32,669 bases of DNA from the NCBI GenBank assembly GCA_045533555.1, contig JAZSHZ010000241.1, forward strand, positions 1-32,669, given 5' to 3'. Made by a program: the position numbers and the translations under genes. The stretch comes from SIG480 sp045533555. GTDB taxonomy: Bacteria > Bacillota > Clostridia > Oscillospirales > JAAYXM01. Of this stretch, positions 31,211 through 32,669 are shown piece by piece. Positions within the stretch are counted from its first letter, which is position 1. The number at the start of each line of letters is the position of its first letter. Under the pieces are notes generated by a model. It worked only from the letters and a program-made list of their open reading frames with translations, was not told the DNA's origin and ran no database searches.

Positions 31211-32413
31211 TTAAAAGAACTTATCGTGAACTGCGCGCATTGCACGCTCGGAATCATCCTTCGGGATGAGAACGGAAACCTTGATCTCGCTTGTGGAAAT
31301 CATATCAATGTTTACGTTTGCAGCAGCGAGCGCTTCAAACATCATAGCAGCAACGCCGGGGTTATTTACCATACCTGCGCCGACGATGGAGAGCTTGCAG
31401 AGGTCTTCTCTTACCTTGATTTCATCAAAGCCCATGCTGTCCTTATTTTCCTCAAGAACCTTCTTCGCAGTCTCAAGAGAAGAGCTCGGAACTGTGAAAG
31501 CGATGTCCTTGCCGTTGTTTCTGCCTGTTGACTGAAGGATGATATCAACGTTTACACCCTTGTTTGCGAGAGTTGAGAATACCTTGTAAGCGATGCCGGG
31601 TGCATCTGCCATATTTACGAGAGAAATCTGCGCAACATCCATATCACGTGCTACGCCGCTAACATTCATTTTTTCCACTTTATTTGCCTCCTTAATTTTT
31701 GTGCCCGGATTACGGGTAAAGCTGGAGATGACCTCCATATCTACGTTAAAGCGCTTGCCCATCTCAACGGAGCGGTTATGAAGAACCTGTGCACCGAGGG
31801 ATGCGAGCTCAAGCATTTCATCAAATGTAATTTCGTCAAGCTTCTTTGCTGTCGGAATCTTTCTCGGGTCAGCAGTGTAAACACCGTCAACGTCCGTGTA
31901 AATCTGGCAGAGGTCTGCGCCGAGTGCCGCCGCAAGAGCAACTGCAGTTGTGTCTGAACCGCCGCGGCCGAGAGTTGTCACATCGTCAAACTTATTGATG
32001 CCCTGGAAGCCTGCAACGATAACTATTCTGCGCTTTGAGATTTCGAGCTTGAGGCGCTCTGTCTCAATCTTCTTGATGCGGGCTGCACCATAGTTCATTC
32101 CGGTATGGATACCTGCCTGCCAGCCTGTGAGAGAAATGACGGGGTAGCCAAGCTTTTCGATTGCCATCGCAAGAAGTGACATTGATATCTGCTCGCCGTT
32201 TGCGAGGAGAACATCCATCTCACGCTTGGACGGGTTGGGGTTGATTTCCCTTGCCTTTTCGATAAGGTCATCCGTCGTATCGCCCTGAGCGGATACGACA
32301 ACGACAACATCGTTGCCCGCGGCGTATGTGCTCGTGACGATATCCGCAACGTTGAACACACGCTCTGTGTTTGCAACCGATGAGCCGCCGAATTTCTGTA
32401 CTATAAGACTCAT
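31211..32413 (-). CDS. lysC: Aspartate kinase
   Basis: 400 residues, cytosolic; phosphorylates aspartate, the first step to lysine, threonine, methionine and diaminopimelate. Kinase motifs: KFGGSSV (7-13), GRGGSDTTAVALA (149-161) and IYTDVDGVYTADPR (171-184). Two C-terminal ACT domains, at about 252-295 (VNMADAPGIAYKVF) and 340-385 (MVNNPGVAAMMFEAL), provide amino-acid feedback; which amino acid acts is not visible. AAGGAAG lies before the ATG. It is 39 nt downstream of the partial gene at the right edge, with no promoter or terminator between, so the two probably form an operon. Confidence 0.96.
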   Translation of the reverse strand: MSLIVQKFGGSSVANTERVFNVADIVTSTYAAGNDVVVVVSAQGDTTDDLIEKAREINPNPSKREMDVLLANGEQISMSLLAMAIEKLGYPVISLTGWQAGIHTGMNYGAARIKKIETERLKLEISKRRIVIVAGFQGINKFDDVTTLGRGGSDTTAVALAAALGADLCQIYTDVDGVYTADPRKIPTAKKLDEITFDEMLELASLGAQVLHNRSVEMGKRFNVDMEVISSFTRNPGTKIKEANKVEKMNVSGVARDMDVAQISLVNMADAPGIAYKVFSTLANKGVNVDIILQSTGRNNGKDIAFTVPSSSLETAKKVLEENKDSMGFDEIKVREDLCKLSIVGAGMVNNPGVAAMMFEALAAANVNIDMISTSEIKVSVLIPKDDSERAMRAVHDKFF

Positions 32414-32452
32414 TTATATTTCTTCCTTTCCGGATTTTTCTACTTTATTATA

Positions 32453-32669
32453 TTAGAGAACGCGCATACTTGACAGTATTTCGCTGCGCTCGGAAAGCGC
32501 TGCGAGATTCTTATTAAACTGCGCCTCGGTGAGTTTCTCCGTGATGAACGCGACATCATCGTCATCAATGAACTCGATGTTCTTGAAGCTCTGGGTTGCC
32601 GCACTTCTTGCGCTTTCGCCTTCGATGCGGACATAATATTTTGAAACGAATGCAGACATATCGGCAACA
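32453..32669 (-). CDS. 3' end of a gene, probably homoserine dehydrogenase C-terminus (partial)
   Basis: About 71 codons are visible, in frame to the window edge (…VADMSAFVSKYYVRIEGES… ending SMRVL). The segment KYYVRIEGESA, then EFIDDDDVAFITEKLTEAQFNKNLAALSER, then ILSSMRVL looks like a short, shortened version of the C-terminal ACT domain of homoserine dehydrogenases, which usually end in a similar IRV-type strand. The neighbouring lysC supports this, since hom and lysC are often together. The catalytic part is outside the window, so the call is tentative. Another ACT-domain enzyme of this pathway is the alternative. Confidence 0.55.
   Translation of the reverse strand, partial: VADMSAFVSKYYVRIEGESARSAATQSFKNIEFIDDDDVAFITEKLTEAQFNKNLAALSERSEILSSMRVL

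Overview
The window looks like a chromosomal segment of a Gram-positive, anaerobic, gut-type member of the Clostridia, most likely Oscillospiraceae/Ruminococcaceae-like. The basis is strong GGAGG ribosome-binding sites, sigma-A promoters with extended -10 boxes, a T-box leader on thrS, a tetrahydrofolate riboswitch on folT, S-layer-homology (SLH) surface proteins and mid-range GC. This placement is inference from gene content; there is no rRNA in the window.

Layout. 1-1112: a stray plus-strand terminator, then three small unknown minus-strand genes. 1187-2178: the redox chaperone gene hslO (minus). 2240-7951: a MacA-like lipoprotein adaptor, its ABC ATPase and its FtsX-type permease, followed closely by an SLH protein. 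7975-16955: a carbohydrate locus with a ceramidase-fold protein, two tandem GH88 unsaturated-uronyl hydrolases (about 84% identical), a divergently transcribed TIM-barrel isomerase, a DegT-type PLP enzyme, and a tightly overlapping trio of TIM-barrel isomerase, Gfo/Idh/MocA dehydrogenase and second TIM-barrel protein. 17011-22734: a 1870-residue secreted SLH protein ending in a Hint (hedgehog/intein) domain. 22740-22990: non-coding DNA with three REP-like palindromes. 23051-25200: thrS under T-box control (minus). 25213-26647: an AlkD-like DNA glycosylase, a convergent GNAT gene and tRNA-Arg(ACG). 26711-29535: a small lipoprotein, then an nfeD, SPFH/stomatin and mscL operon. 29539-31200: folT with its riboswitch, and uppP. 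31211-32669: lysC and the 3' end of a probable homoserine dehydrogenase gene (minus).

How it works together. The central locus reads as intracellular catabolism of uronate-containing oligosaccharides. The GH88 enzymes have no signal peptides, so short unsaturated oligosaccharides must be imported by a transporter not seen here. The dehydrogenase and the metal-site TIM barrels could oxidise and then isomerise or cleave the sugars. Dehydrogenase plus AP_endonuc_2-type TIM barrels is also the core of 3-keto-glycoside lyase pathways, so this locus is the best candidate for an under-described system. The two SLH proteins and the MacAB-like exporter give the window a cell-envelope theme. The rest is housekeeping with well-resolved leader RNA regulation. 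Promoters and terminators were read by eye; no database search was possible.
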